In this document: positions 33,323 through 42,916 of the stretch, piece after piece
Numbering within the stretch: the stretch's first letter is position 1
Layout of the letters: the number at the start of each line of letters is the position of its first letter
NCBI RefSeq assembly: GCF_023227875.1
Contig: NZ_JALOCH010000001.1
Span: 310,001 to 374,000 of the forward strand
Reading direction: 5' to 3'
Origin: Methanoregula sp.
GTDB taxonomy: Archaea; Halobacteriota; Methanomicrobia; Methanomicrobiales; Methanospirillaceae
DNA: 64,000 bases
Position numbers and translations under genes: made by a program
Notes under the pieces: generated by a model
Told to the model about the DNA's origin: nothing
Database searches by the model: none
Seen by the model: the letters and a program-made list of their open reading frames with translations, nothing else

Positions 33323-34987
33323 TTACGATACACGTGTCATGGTACCGATGATTGCGGTTTTTCCCTGGTAATGTGTCTTTGAACCGAGAATCTCGATCGT
33401 CATTATTTTTCCGTCCGGCATGAGGCCCCGTACGGAGTATTGTTCGGATCTGGTAATCCCATCAATACGTTTTTGAACAGCCTGGAGAATGCGCTTCCGG
33501 TCTTCCTCAATAAAAATCATGACAAAATCCGGCAATGCCAGCAGCTCGTCAGCACTGCGGCTAAAGAGCGCCGCGAATGCCGGGTTCACATACACGAACC
33601 GGTTGTCCTGGATCATGTAGATCCCGACCATCATCGACTCAGCCAGGCTCCGGAATTTCTCCTCGGATTCTACAAGGGCGGTCCTTGCCCTCTCCAGTTC
33701 CGTGATGTCGATGATCGAAACAATGCTCTTCTTCGTGCCGGGGATCATCACGACCGTAATGAATGCCCTGACACGGGACCCGTCCCGGGATATGAACGAG
33801 AACTCGTAATTGCGGGGCACCGATGCCGGGTCCTCCCGCCGCTGCCGGTGGTACTCTGCCATCCTCTGGACGTCTTCTGATGAAACAAACAGGGTCCACG
33901 GCAGTTTTCCTTCAATCTCTGTCCGCGAGTACCCGGCGATCTTCTCAAACTCGCGGTTGACTTTTATGACGATTTTATTCTCGCCAAGGATCATCATGGC
34001 AGTACCGGTTGACTCAAATACCGTCCGGTAAATCTCCTCGGATTCATGGATTGCCCGATCAGCGTTCCTGCGGGCAAGAGCATTCGCGATGATCTGGGCA
34101 TAGATCTTCAGGATATCGACGTCCTCGTCCGGCCAGGCAGCTTCCTTTCGTGTGGTGTCAAGGCCCAGCGTCCCGATGACGACCGGGCCGGCCGTAAGGG
34201 GAACGAGCAGGTATGATTTGATCCCCAGTGCCTGCAGAAAATCCTTGTACTTCGCGGCTTCCTCCGGCTCAGATGGCAGGGCAGCAACGCTTTCGACCCT
34301 CACCGTCTCAAACGATTGGGCACGGCCCGGTGCCGGGGGAAAGGCGCCTGCCGCCATCGTGCCAACCATCTCTTTTAACGAGGGGATCCCTTCAGCCACC
34401 CATTCATGGGTCCAGGTGATATGGCCGGACACGTTTATATCCCGCGCAAGATAACAGCGATCGGCCCCGGCCTGTCTGCCAATCTCCGCGAGGAGCTCGC
34501 TGATTGCCCCATCGATCTGGTCTGCAGGCAGCCGGATGAACCGGGTCGAGGCTACCGAGGCCTGCCGGATCAGTCCGACCCTGTTATGCAGGGCCTGCTC
34601 GGCCTGCCTCCGGGATATGGCCTGGAGGACCTTGTGCCCGAGCTCGGCGAACTGCGCTCTCGCGTCCCCGCCTTTCTGGAGATAAAAATCAGCCCCGGAA
34701 TTGATCGCTTCGATCACCACTTCTTCCCGGCCTTTCCCGGTAAAGAGGATGAAGGGGATGTCGGACGATCTCCTCAGGGCCCGGAGAAACCGCAACCCGT
34801 TGCACTCCGGCATCTGGTAATCGGAGATGATGGCATCGAATGACTGGTTGACCATCATCTCCATGGCGGTACTCCCGGATTCGGCTGTTGAAACAGAGAA
34901 CTGCCCGGATTGTTCAAGGAACAGTCTGCCCAGTTCGAGGAGGTCCGGTTCATCATCCACGTAGAGGATGGAATAGTGAGCAGGCAT
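33323..34987 (-). CDS. REC-GAF-PAS-PAS protein without kinase domain
   Basis: A 554-residue soluble signalling protein: receiver (1-125, D56 in IISDYQMPECNG), GAF (~150-310, SYLLVPL and GTLGLDTTR), PAS (~320-440) and PAS (~445-550). It ends right after the second PAS; there is no histidine box or HATPase. The receiver is very similar to that of the kinase at 27750-30761 (ILFTGKGREEVV, GADFYLQKGG). It may act as a phosphorylation sink, or relay to another protein. Its end looks natural rather than frameshifted. Confidence 0.88.
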   Translation of the reverse strand: MPAHYSILYVDDEPDLLELGRLFLEQSGQFSVSTAESGSTAMEMMVNQSFDAIISDYQMPECNGLRFLRALRRSSDIPFILFTGKGREEVVIEAINSGADFYLQKGGDARAQFAELGHKVLQAISRRQAEQALHNRVGLIRQASVASTRFIRLPADQIDGAISELLAEIGRQAGADRCYLARDINVSGHITWTHEWVAEGIPSLKEMVGTMAAGAFPPAPGRAQSFETVRVESVAALPSEPEEAAKYKDFLQALGIKSYLLVPLTAGPVVIGTLGLDTTRKEAAWPDEDVDILKIYAQIIANALARRNADRAIHESEEIYRTVFESTGTAMMILGENKIVIKVNREFEKIAGYSRTEIEGKLPWTLFVSSEDVQRMAEYHRQRREDPASVPRNYEFSFISRDGSRVRAFITVVMIPGTKKSIVSIIDITELERARTALVESEEKFRSLAESMMVGIYMIQDNRFVYVNPAFAALFSRSADELLALPDFVMIFIEEDRKRILQAVQKRIDGITRSEQYSVRGLMPDGKIMTIEILGSKTHYQGKTAIIGTMTRVS

Positions 34988-35058
34988 GATCGGGATACAG
35001 TATAAAATCCGATTATATTCTGGTAATTGGCTGTATTGATAAAAAAGTATCTCTGTGC

Positions 35059-35919
35059 CTAAACCAGCGGTTCGGGCTGCTGGCCGGAAAGCGAGGGGAG
35101 CCGGGTCGGCTTGATTAAGACCTGCTCGCTGGTCCGGCGTATCTTTTCCATGATGAGTCCTTTTCCTTTTTCCGTCATGGCAAAGATGGGAATGGAGACG
35201 CCGGCCTGCACGAGCGCCCTTGGGCCGGCTGCATCGCGGATCGTTTTCGATGCACAGGAAGTCACGAGGTCAGAGGCCGATACCAGTCGCCCGGCCTCTT
35301 CGTCCGTGAGACCGGTCACGTGGACGCCGAAGATGAGCGTATCCGGGTGGATCCTGCGGATCGTCCCTGCTGCGTCCGGTCCTGCCACGGTCACGGCAAT
35401 GTTCCGGAACCCTTTACTCGCAGCGAGAGCAACACCGGCAACCGCGTCCATCGCGGCATGTTCCCGGTCAAGCACAAACCCGCCGTCTTTCTCGATCCGG
35501 TCCATGACCTGCGGGTAGGGGCAGGTCGAGAAGAGGCCGGACATCCGGCCCCCGATACCCTGCGCCATCGCGGGCTTTGTGACGACGACCGTGCCGGCCC
35601 CGTCACAGGCAATGACCGCGGCGTCAATGATGCCGGCATGGAGGCCGAAGCTCAGCAGCTCGGAAGCCCCGAACCCGACAAACTCCCGGGTATCGAGGAC
35701 TTCGCGGTCGGGGGTACACATGCCGAATGCCTTGATCCGGTACTCGATGTTCGCCTTGACGGACTCTGCCGTGATGTCAGGGACCGGGTACGCAAACCGT
35801 CTGGCCAGCGGGCAGTCCTGGATCTGCGGCTTGCCAACGTCCACGACGTTGCCGTTGCGGACCACGATCCGGCACCGGCCGATCGCCTCGATGATGTGCT
35901 CGTCTTTGTCGTGCGCCAT
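35059..35919 (-). CDS. Methanogenesis marker protein 8-like (DUF2099)
   Basis: A 286-residue protein beginning HIIEAIGRCRIVVRNGNVVDVGKPQI, which matches the start of methanogenesis marker 8/DUF2099 proteins, found almost only in methanogens. Other features are the Cys motifs QDCPLA and FGMCTPDREV, and SDLVTSCASK. The function is unknown. The start is set to the ATG at 35919; the long upstream extension of the frame is the shadow of the acyltransferase gene on the other strand. Its presence supports a methanogen host. Confidence 0.8.
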   Translation of the reverse strand: MAHDKDEHIIEAIGRCRIVVRNGNVVDVGKPQIQDCPLARRFAYPVPDITAESVKANIEYRIKAFGMCTPDREVLDTREFVGFGASELLSFGLHAGIIDAAVIACDGAGTVVVTKPAMAQGIGGRMSGLFSTCPYPQVMDRIEKDGGFVLDREHAAMDAVAGVALAASKGFRNIAVTVAGPDAAGTIRRIHPDTLIFGVHVTGLTDEEAGRLVSASDLVTSCASKTIRDAAGPRALVQAGVSIPIFAMTEKGKGLIMEKIRRTSEQVLIKPTRLPSLSGQQPEPLV

Positions 35920-36022
35920 AGTCTCGCTCTCATAAGAATTTCCGGGTCGGTACTTAAGGATATTGCCCCGGGCAACCGGCAAATCCGTTATGCATATCAC
36001 ACAAGGGAGTGAATGATGGTGC

Positions 36023-36763
36023 ATGCAAGCAGCATCGCGCCTGTGGGAGATCGATTTAATCCGCGGGATCGCGATCCTCATGATGATTATTTTCCACACG
36101 GTCTTCGATCTCAGCTTCTTTGCACTCTGCCCGGTGGACGTTGCAACCGGTTTCTGGCGGTATTTTGCGTACGCAACCGCCGCACTCTTTCTCCTGATCG
36201 TTGGGATCTCGCTCGTTGTCAGCCATGCCCGGGCCAGTGCAACGCTGTCCGGTTTTTCCCTTGCGAAAAAATTTCTCATCCGCGGTGCCGGCATCTTTGC
36301 ACTGGGGCTCCTTGTCACGCTCGCGACATGGTTTTACCTGCATGAAGGGTTCGTGATCTTCGGCATCCTGCACCTGATCGGGATCTCGGTGATGCTCTCG
36401 CCGCTCTTCTTCCGGTTCGGAAGACTGAATGTGCTGCTCGGGCTCGCGTGCATTCCGGCCGGCTGGATCATTTCCGGCCTGAGCGGCCCGGCATTCCTGC
36501 TCCCGCTCGGGATTATGCCGGCTGGTTTTACCTCCGTGGATTATACCCCGCTCCTGCCGTGGTTCGGCATGGTGCTGCTCGGCCTGGGTCTGGGTGCGTA
36601 CCTGTACGCCGGGGGCGTGCGGCAGTTTTCCCTGAAGCCATTGCCGGATGGTATTGTCACGCCGCTCTCGTTTCTCGGCCGGCATTCACTCCTCATCTAC
36701 CTGGTCCACCAGCCGGTGATCATCCTCCTGCTTGCCGCGGTTACCGGTATGAAGGTGCTGTAA
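36023..36763 (+). CDS. Heparan-alpha-glucosaminide N-acetyltransferase-like membrane protein
   Basis: A 246-residue protein with about seven membrane helices. The N-terminal motif RLWEIDLIRGIAILMMIIFHTVFDL is diagnostic of the HGSNAT_cat/DUF1624 acyltransferase family; the D, R and H residues line the predicted active site. The C-terminal segment FLGRHSLLIYLVHQPV is also typical. It probably transfers an acyl group to a cell-surface or lipid-linked sugar. It is divergent from the marker 8 gene, about 100 bp away. Confidence 0.87.
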   Translation: MQAASRLWEIDLIRGIAILMMIIFHTVFDLSFFALCPVDVATGFWRYFAYATAALFLLIVGISLVVSHARASATLSGFSLAKKFLIRGAGIFALGLLVTLATWFYLHEGFVIFGILHLIGISVMLSPLFFRFGRLNVLLGLACIPAGWIISGLSGPAFLLPLGIMPAGFTSVDYTPLLPWFGMVLLGLGLGAYLYAGGVRQFSLKPLPDGIVTPLSFLGRHSLLIYLVHQPVIILLLAAVTGMKVL

Positions 36764-36984
36764 TCTCGCGAGACGTTTTTTTAGAAATTTTTTTCATAGC
36801 ATCGCGATCGGGCAAGGGACGCAATCAAAAATTTTGGACTTGTCAATGCGTCAGGCATTTTAACGAAATTAAAAAAAAAATTCTCACGCTCGTACCTTAC
36901 TAAAAAAAATTTTCGGGTTCTGCCTAATAACTTTTTAAAAATTTTTCTCGCTGAAAGTATTTTCCAAAAAGTTTTGAAAAAAAA

Positions 36985-37420
36985 TCATGAAGTGACTGCC
37001 GGATTTTCAATTGCATTTTTTGATCCATTGCGATGTCTCCCCCTCCATGCTATGCATGGAGTCGGCGCGACGAGTCGAAGTTACCACTTCTCCAATCCAT
37101 CTTCGCTGATGCAAAGCGGGCTTCCTCTCGGGTCGCGGCTGGGCAACGTTCTGGATTTTACCAAGGGAAACGGTAAGTGCGTAGCGCAAAAGTCGATAGA
37201 CCTTTTGCGCGTAGGGCATCGTAATGTATTTGAAAAAATTTCAGACAACGAGATTTCAATTTTTTCTATGCAAAAAATTTTCCGGAAAAATTTTAAAAGT
37301 TCCGGAAATTTATTTTTATTTTTTCGAAGCCTGATGGCTTCTCGTGCTTCGGGTTCGGAGAGGTTGCAAACCTCGACGAGCTGAAGGGAGGCATCGGCCG
37401 ACCTTCAGGTTTGATAACCA
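36985..37420 (+). repeat. Left arm of a large imperfect inverted repeat
   Basis: Two blocks, 37053-37145 and 37325-37420, recur almost identically on the opposite strand at 38401-38495 and 38571-38671. The first block contains GAGTCGAAGTTACCACTTCT and GGTCGCGGCTGGGCAA; the second GGCATCGGCCGACCTTCAGG. AT-rich filler joins them, and block order is inverted between arms. No gene is seen. The stretch 36764-36985 before it is AT-rich filler. Confidence 0.7.
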
Positions 37421-37589
37421 TCAGCATTTCAAAAAAATTTTCCGAGCCGGAATAAAAAACATGTCACCACGATTCCCGCCAGTTACGCTGTAAAACCTCT
37501 TCAAAAAACACTCTCCAATAAGCACCTTTTTCGGGATTTGGACCATCTCCTATCCGGCCCCTATACGTGCTCCGATTCACTATTTTTCC

Positions 37590-38050
37590 GGAACGGGGCA
37601 CGATACGAGCCCGGTTTGGGATCGAACGACCCCCTGTTTGATGCAAAACTCCTGGTGGTTTTTCATAAACAGGAGGTCCGGTAGATAGTCTACGACGTGG
37701 AATGTATACTTCACGTCGGAGATCATCCCTGCGAAATACCTGAGAGCAGATACCTTCCGGCAAAGACGGTTCTCAATCGAAGAGTCCTATGGACTCTTCT
37801 CCAGCTCCAGGTCTGACGACCTGTCGCACGTCGGAGACCCGTGATGGGAAACTGACCTGACATTGTTCAAACACGTGTAATTCCCAAAAAACGGTACAAT
37901 GAGGAGATTTTCTCGGGCGATACGGGCCCGGATTGGATTTTCTCCGTCGAAGATCCAAAAAGGGGCTAATAGACGCTATTGGACGGCCGATCTCCTTCCG
38001 GACAGGCTTTAGTGCTGGAAAATGAAAAGAACCCCTGTTTTGGGGATCGG
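37590..38050 (-). repeat. Dispersed repeat family 2, copy B
   Basis: Read on the minus strand, this block follows the same order of landmarks as 3188-3645. Small hairpins within it have changed stems (for example GAAGAGTCC/GGACTCTTC here against GAAGATTTT/AAAATCTTC there). It is placed between the two arms of the 37.0/38.6 kb inverted repeat. A related hairpin unit (CTCCAGGTCTGATGACCTG) recurs at about 38219. Confidence 0.7.
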
Positions 38051-38394
38051 AGGGGTTTCGTCGAAACCCCGACGAGGAGAAGACGAAGTCTTCGACTTCG
38101 GGTTCACGTCGGAGATGTAGATCTTACCGTCGAAGAACTCTGATGTGTTGGAGAGGTGCATCAGGACCTCGACAACGAGAAGGGAGGCATCGGCCGACCT
38201 TCGAATTCTTCTCCTGCTCCAGGTCTGATGACCTGTCGCACCTCGGAGAAACTGCGGGATTCTGGAAGGCAATAAGGGCATACCGGAAAAATTTCGTGAG
38301 TTGAAAATTTTTTGGAACTTTTGAAAAATGTTTTGAAAATTTTTTGATGCGATGCCCAACGCGTTTACCTTGATCATGTTCGTTGTTGTGAACC

Positions 38395-38671
38395 GGAACC
38401 TTGCCCAGCCGCGACCCGAGAGGAAGCCCGCTTTGCATCAGCGAAGATGGATTGGAGAAGTGGTAACTTCGACTCGTCGCGGCGACTCCATGCGTAGCAT
38501 GGAGGGGAGACATCACAATAAAAATAAAAATCCGGTAATCACTTCCGGAATTTTTGAAATTTTTTTAGAATGCTGAGGGTTATCAAACCTGAAGGTCGGC
38601 CGATGCCTCCCTTCAGCTCGTCGAGGTTTGCAACCTCTCCGAACCCGAAGCATGAGAAGCCATCAGGCTTT
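38395..38671 (-). repeat. Right arm of the large imperfect inverted repeat
   Basis: It is the reverse complement of the blocks at 37053-37145 and 37325-37420, with near identity. The repeat ends about 100 bp before the restriction-methylase start, so it may influence that promoter. A partial third copy of the GGCATCGGCCGACCTT motif lies at about 38187. Nothing coding is seen in 38050-38395. Confidence 0.7.
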
Positions 38672-38768
38672 GAAAAAAAAAGGAAAACTTCTCCGCGTGA
38701 AATTTTTTTGGAAAATTATTAAAATATATTTCAACATCTTTAACGCGATTGAGAGCGACACTCAATTA

Positions 38769-41700
38769 ATGGCAGTCCCTGACAGCATCCAGCCCCTTGT
38801 TGAACGGTACACGTACCACCGCGACGCCTATCTTCGCGGCCAGGAAAAATACAACGAGTCACAACTCCGCCAGGATTTCACCGATCCTTTTTTCCATGCA
38901 CTTGGCTGGGACGTCAACAATAACAAGGGACATTCGGAAGCCTATCGTGAGGTGCTGCACGAAGAGCCGGTCCGGATCCGGGGGGTCACCAAGTTTTTCG
39001 ATTATACTTTCCGTATCGGGGGCTCCCGGAAATTTATTGTCGAGACCAAGAAGCCGTCCGTGCGGATCAAGGACGATGCCGATGCTGCCCTCCAGCTCCG
39101 CAGGTATGCGTGGAACGCAAAACTCCCGCTCTCCATCCTGACAAATTTTGAGGAGTGGGCGATCTATGACTGCACGATCAAGCCGGAGAATGGCGACAAT
39201 GCTGCCAAAGGCCGGATTGAATATTTCACCTTCAAGGAGATTTCGGAGAAGTGGGAATATCTTGTCTCGATCTTCTCGCAGGACTCAATCCTGAAAGGAT
39301 CGTTTGACAAGTACGCCGATTCGCAGAAGGGCAAGAAGGGGACGGCGACCGTGGATGACGATATCCTTTCCGAGATCGAATCATGGCGGGACGCGCTCGC
39401 GAAGAACATCGCGCTCCGTAACGACAAACTCTCGGTCGGGGAGCTGAACATGGTTGTGCAGCGGACGATCGACCGGCTCCTCTTTTTGCGGATCTGCGAG
39501 GACCGGGGAATCGAAGAGTACACAACGCTCCACAAACTGCTCGAAGGCGAGCAGGTCTATGCCCGGCTCTGTGAGATCTTCCGTCTCGCGGATGCGAAGT
39601 ATAACTCCGGGCTCTTCCATTTCGAGAAGGAACAGGAGAGCGGCGAGATGCCGGATACAATCTCCTTATCGGTTGCGATTGATGACAAGGTCTTAAAAGC
39701 GATCATCAGACGGCTCTACTACCCGGAGACGCCGTACCTCTTCTCGGTCATCCCACCGGCAATTCTCGGCCACGTGTACGAGCAGTTCCTCGGGAAGGTG
39801 ATCCGGCTCACGGACGGCCACCAGGCCAAGGTGGAATACAAGCCCGAAGTGAAGAAGGCAGGCGGGGTCTTCTACACGCCGCAGTATATCGTGGAATACA
39901 TCGTGAAGCACACCGTTGGCGAACTCACGAAGGACAAGACCCCCCGCGATGTGGCAAAGCTCCGCGTCCTCGATCCCGCGTGCGGCTCCGGTTCGTTTTT
40001 GATCGGGGCGTTCCAGTTCCTCCTTGACTGGCACCGCGACTGGTACATCGCAAACCTCGTCCCGGTTTTCATCGACAGGAAGTCCGTGACCGACCCGGCC
40101 GTGCTCGCACTCCTGCCCGAAGCCATACCGCGTGGTAAGAAGCATCTTGCGCAGGCCGGGCTCCCGATCTACAAGGCCGGCACGAGCGGCGACACCACCC
40201 GGACGCGGAGCGACTGGCGGCTCACCACGGCCGAGAAGAAACGCATCCTCTTAAACAACATCTTTGGCGTGGACATCGATACGCAGGCGGTTGAGGTGAC
40301 GAAACTCGCGCTCCTCTTGAAAGTGCTCGAAGAGGAGAACGAGGAGAACATCGATAAGCAGATCAAGCTCTTTGCGGAACGGGCGCTGCCCTCGCTGCAC
40401 GAGAACATCAAGTGCGGGAACTCTTTGATCGGCACGGACATCCTGACACCGGAAATGTCTTCTGAAGAAGTGAAGCGGATCAATCCGTTCGACTGGGACC
40501 GGGAGTTTGCCGATGTGATGAAGGCGGGCGGGTTCGATGCGGTAATTGGGAATCCGCCGTATGTGAGGCAGGAGGGGTTGAAGGAGCAGAAGAAGTACTT
40601 TGAGACTCACTATGCGGTTTATCTGGCAACTGCGGATCTCTATGCATATTTCTTCGAGAAAGGAATCTCTCTGTTGCGTCCAAAAGGACTATTCTCGTTT
40701 ATCGTTGCGAATAAGTGGATGCGGGCGAATTATGGGAAGCCCCTCCGGAGATATCTGCTCACAAAACACATTGAGGAGATTATTGACTTCGGGGATTTGC
40801 CGGTGTTTGAAACGGCAACAACGTATCCATGTATTATTCGTGTTTGTCAGGAAAAACCGTCCAATGAATTCCGTGCTTCAAAAGTTGAATCACTTACGTT
40901 CTCAAGTCTGGATGAATATGTAAAAGAAAATTGGCATCCGATTAACTCAAATATCCTAAATGATGATGGCTGGACTTTAGGTGATGAGATTACAGAATGT
41001 CTGATTAAAAAGATATCAACCGTTGGAAAAACTCTAAATGATTACGTCTCCGGAAAAATCTTTTTTGGAATAAAAACAGGTTTGAATGATGCGTTTCTCA
41101 TCGATGAAAAATTGAAAAATAAACTCATTAATGAGGATCTAAAATATCAACCGTTAATAAAGCCATTCTTGGTTGGGAAAGATATCAAACGATATCAGCC
41201 AATCTATGCCCGTCAATATTTGATATTACTTCCTAAAGGTTGGACAAATATTCAATCAGGGGATATCAAGAATAAATGGAAATGGCTTAAGGAAACATAT
41301 CCCGCGATCGCAAATCATCTTGAACCCTTTACACTTCAAGGAGAAAATCGATCAGATAAGGGCGATTATTGGTGGGAATTGCGAACATGTGACTATTATC
41401 CAGAATTTGAAAAACAGAAAATTTTCTATCCCGATATCGCTCCAAAAGGATATTTCACAATCGATGAAAGCGCATCAAATTATTGTGCAAACTCATGTTA
41501 TTTCATTGGCAATAATGAAAAATATCTTCTTGGTTTACTCAATTCAAAACTGATCACCTTTTACTATAGTAAAAAATCCGCTCTTCTTCGCGGAGGATAC
41601 TTAAGATTCTTCACTCAGGATATCGCAAAACTCCCCATCCGCACCATCAACTTCGCCGACCCCTCCGACAAGGCCCGGCATGACCGCATGGTCGAACTCG

Positions 41701-41867
41701 TCACGAAGATGCTCGACCTCAATAAACAGGTGCAGGATGCCAAACTCGAACACGAGATGACGCTGCTGTCCCGGCAGGTCGAGGCAACGGATGCGGCGAT
41801 TGATGCGCTGGTGTACGAGCTCTACGGGCTGACGGAGGAGGAGATTAAGATTGTTGGTGGAAACTAA
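38769..41867 (+). CDS. Type IIG-like restriction endonuclease/DNA methyltransferase (Eco57I-like)
   Basis: A 1032-residue single-chain restriction-modification protein. The N-terminus has a PD-(D/E)xK-type nuclease site (D78, E92-x-K94 in FIVETKK). The methylase core has motif I DPACGSGSF (~402-410) and motif IV NPPY (595-598, adenine N6 type), followed by a TaqI-like target-recognition region and a C-terminal helix (RHDRMVELVTKML...LLSRQVEATDAAID). I start at the ATG at 38769 (MAVPDSIQP); the longer frame reads into repeat DNA. Base composition is GC-rich up to about 40.78 kb, AT-rich to 41.63 kb, then GC-rich again, so the recognition domain may have been swapped in. Fragments of a sister copy lie downstream. 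Confidence 0.88.
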   Translation: MAVPDSIQPLVERYTYHRDAYLRGQEKYNESQLRQDFTDPFFHALGWDVNNNKGHSEAYREVLHEEPVRIRGVTKFFDYTFRIGGSRKFIVETKKPSVRIKDDADAALQLRRYAWNAKLPLSILTNFEEWAIYDCTIKPENGDNAAKGRIEYFTFKEISEKWEYLVSIFSQDSILKGSFDKYADSQKGKKGTATVDDDILSEIESWRDALAKNIALRNDKLSVGELNMVVQRTIDRLLFLRICEDRGIEEYTTLHKLLEGEQVYARLCEIFRLADAKYNSGLFHFEKEQESGEMPDTISLSVAIDDKVLKAIIRRLYYPETPYLFSVIPPAILGHVYEQFLGKVIRLTDGHQAKVEYKPEVKKAGGVFYTPQYIVEYIVKHTVGELTKDKTPRDVAKLRVLDPACGSGSFLIGAFQFLLDWHRDWYIANLVPVFIDRKSVTDPAVLALLPEAIPRGKKHLAQAGLPIYKAGTSGDTTRTRSDWRLTTAEKKRILLNNIFGVDIDTQAVEVTKLALLLKVLEEENEENIDKQIKLFAERALPSLHENIKCGNSLIGTDILTPEMSSEEVKRINPFDWDREFADVMKAGGFDAVIGNPPYVRQEGLKEQKKYFETHYAVYLATADLYAYFFEKGISLLRPKGLFSFIVANKWMRANYGKPLRRYLLTKHIEEIIDFGDLPVFETATTYPCIIRVCQEKPSNEFRASKVESLTFSSLDEYVKENWHPINSNILNDDGWTLGDEITECLIKKISTVGKTLNDYVSGKIFFGIKTGLNDAFLIDEKLKNKLINEDLKYQPLIKPFLVGKDIKRYQPIYARQYLILLPKGWTNIQSGDIKNKWKWLKETYPAIANHLEPFTLQGENRSDKGDYWWELRTCDYYPEFEKQKIFYPDIAPKGYFTIDESASNYCANSCYFIGNNEKYLLGLLNSKLITFYYSKKSALLRGGYLRFFTQDIAKLPIRTINFADPSDKARHDRMVELVTKMLDLNKQVQDAKLEHEMTLLSRQVEATDAAIDALVYELYGLTEEEIKIVGGN

Positions 41868-41878
41868 TTTATCCTAAT

Positions 41879-42766
41879 TTAAAATAAAATTTCTTCAAAA
41901 ATTTTTTCCTCCTGCCATTTTAAAATTAAATTCGTAACAAAATTTAACGAGTATTGAGCCTCTTCTTTTAACTCATCATCGCTTAATTCATCAATCTTTT
42001 TAAGAGTTATCATAAATTTTAAAAAATCCATTCGATATTCATCTAAAAACTGCATTCCTGTGGATGACATCCCCAACTGAAGCATCGCTTGACTTAGCTC
42101 CATTACCGGTTTATAAAATTTTTCCTTTTTATATCGATCTGCGTAATTGTCGCTTATCACCTTGCTAAATTCTTTAGAAGACGTCCAATATGAAGTGAGA
42201 CGTCCAGCCTTTCCATAAATATCCGCAATATCTAAAGTTGCGTGGGTAATAATCCCTTCGGACAATTTCATACAACGTTTAAAATCATTTTTTTCAAAGG
42301 CTCTTTCAGCGGATCTTACTTTTGCACTTAATTTTTTATCATAAATCAATTGCGAGAGATTTATTTTTTCAAAGGGAGTTCCGAATATTTTGTTGCATAC
42401 TTCTTTGAAAAAATCCTCTGTATAATTTCTGTATTTCTGAACTCCATCAAATGAAGGGATATCACCTTCGTGTTGAATCTGATTTCTCCAAGTATGTTGA
42501 GACATTATTTGATTTTTTAAAGGTAAAGAATATTTATCCCCCTCAATTTTTTGAATTAATTCTTCGAAATAAAAATTCATTTTCCGCGGTTCAATTCCGC
42601 GTTTGATTGCTATCCCTTTCAATAACATCTCAACGCAATTATCAAAATGATGAATGGCTAACATCCTGCTAATCTCATCTTTACCAGATGCATGATCATA
42701 TCCATGAAGAAACATTTTTTTTGCTAAAACTAATCGTCGTATTTTGAAATTTTGATTTTTTATCAT
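41879..42766 (-). CDS. HEPN-like protein with RNxxxH motif
   Basis: A 295-residue AT-rich gene. Residues 20-105 look like a HEPN four-helix domain: a hydrophobic helix (MLAIHHFDNCVEMLLKGIA) and later WRNQIQHEG, where R94-N-x-x-x-H99 matches the catalytic motif of HEPN ribonucleases. The rest is alpha-helical without known motif. I choose the ATG at 42766, because a TTATTTAT element lies about 27 bp upstream, as for leaderless archaeal genes; a frame 49 codons longer runs into the divergent gene's promoter. It is divergent from the metallo-beta-lactamase/E2-E1-JAB operon and could be its RNase effector. That link is inference. Confidence 0.65.
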   Translation of the reverse strand: MIKNQNFKIRRLVLAKKMFLHGYDHASGKDEISRMLAIHHFDNCVEMLLKGIAIKRGIEPRKMNFYFEELIQKIEGDKYSLPLKNQIMSQHTWRNQIQHEGDIPSFDGVQKYRNYTEDFFKEVCNKIFGTPFEKINLSQLIYDKKLSAKVRSAERAFEKNDFKRCMKLSEGIITHATLDIADIYGKAGRLTSYWTSSKEFSKVISDNYADRYKKEKFYKPVMELSQAMLQLGMSSTGMQFLDEYRMDFLKFMITLKKIDELSDDELKEEAQYSLNFVTNLILKWQEEKIFEEILF

Positions 42767-42874
42767 TATATCCGAAGTATTTCGGTGTGGGAATAAATAA
42801 CTATGTAGATCAAAAAAAGGAACCGTTGAGCATAAGTTGTCCAAGATTTCATTTTCACACCCCCCACTTTCCTG

Positions 42875-42884
42875 TTTATATATT
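42875..42884 (+). promoter_or_regulatory. TATA box and Shine-Dalgarno of the MBL/E2-E1-JAB operon
   Basis: TTTATATATT lies about 40 bp before the ATG at 42917, which would place transcription start near 42905. A clear AGGAGG (42905-42911) precedes the start codon. This sets the 5' end of the three-gene operon. Confidence 0.55.
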
Positions 42885-42916
42885 ACCTCAGCAGTTGATC
42901 GATTAGGAGGCATTCC

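Noticed and set aside
35920..36318. N-terminal extension of the marker 8 protein
   Set aside because: It lies antisense to the acyltransferase gene and its divergent promoter; the family start matches the ATG at 35919.
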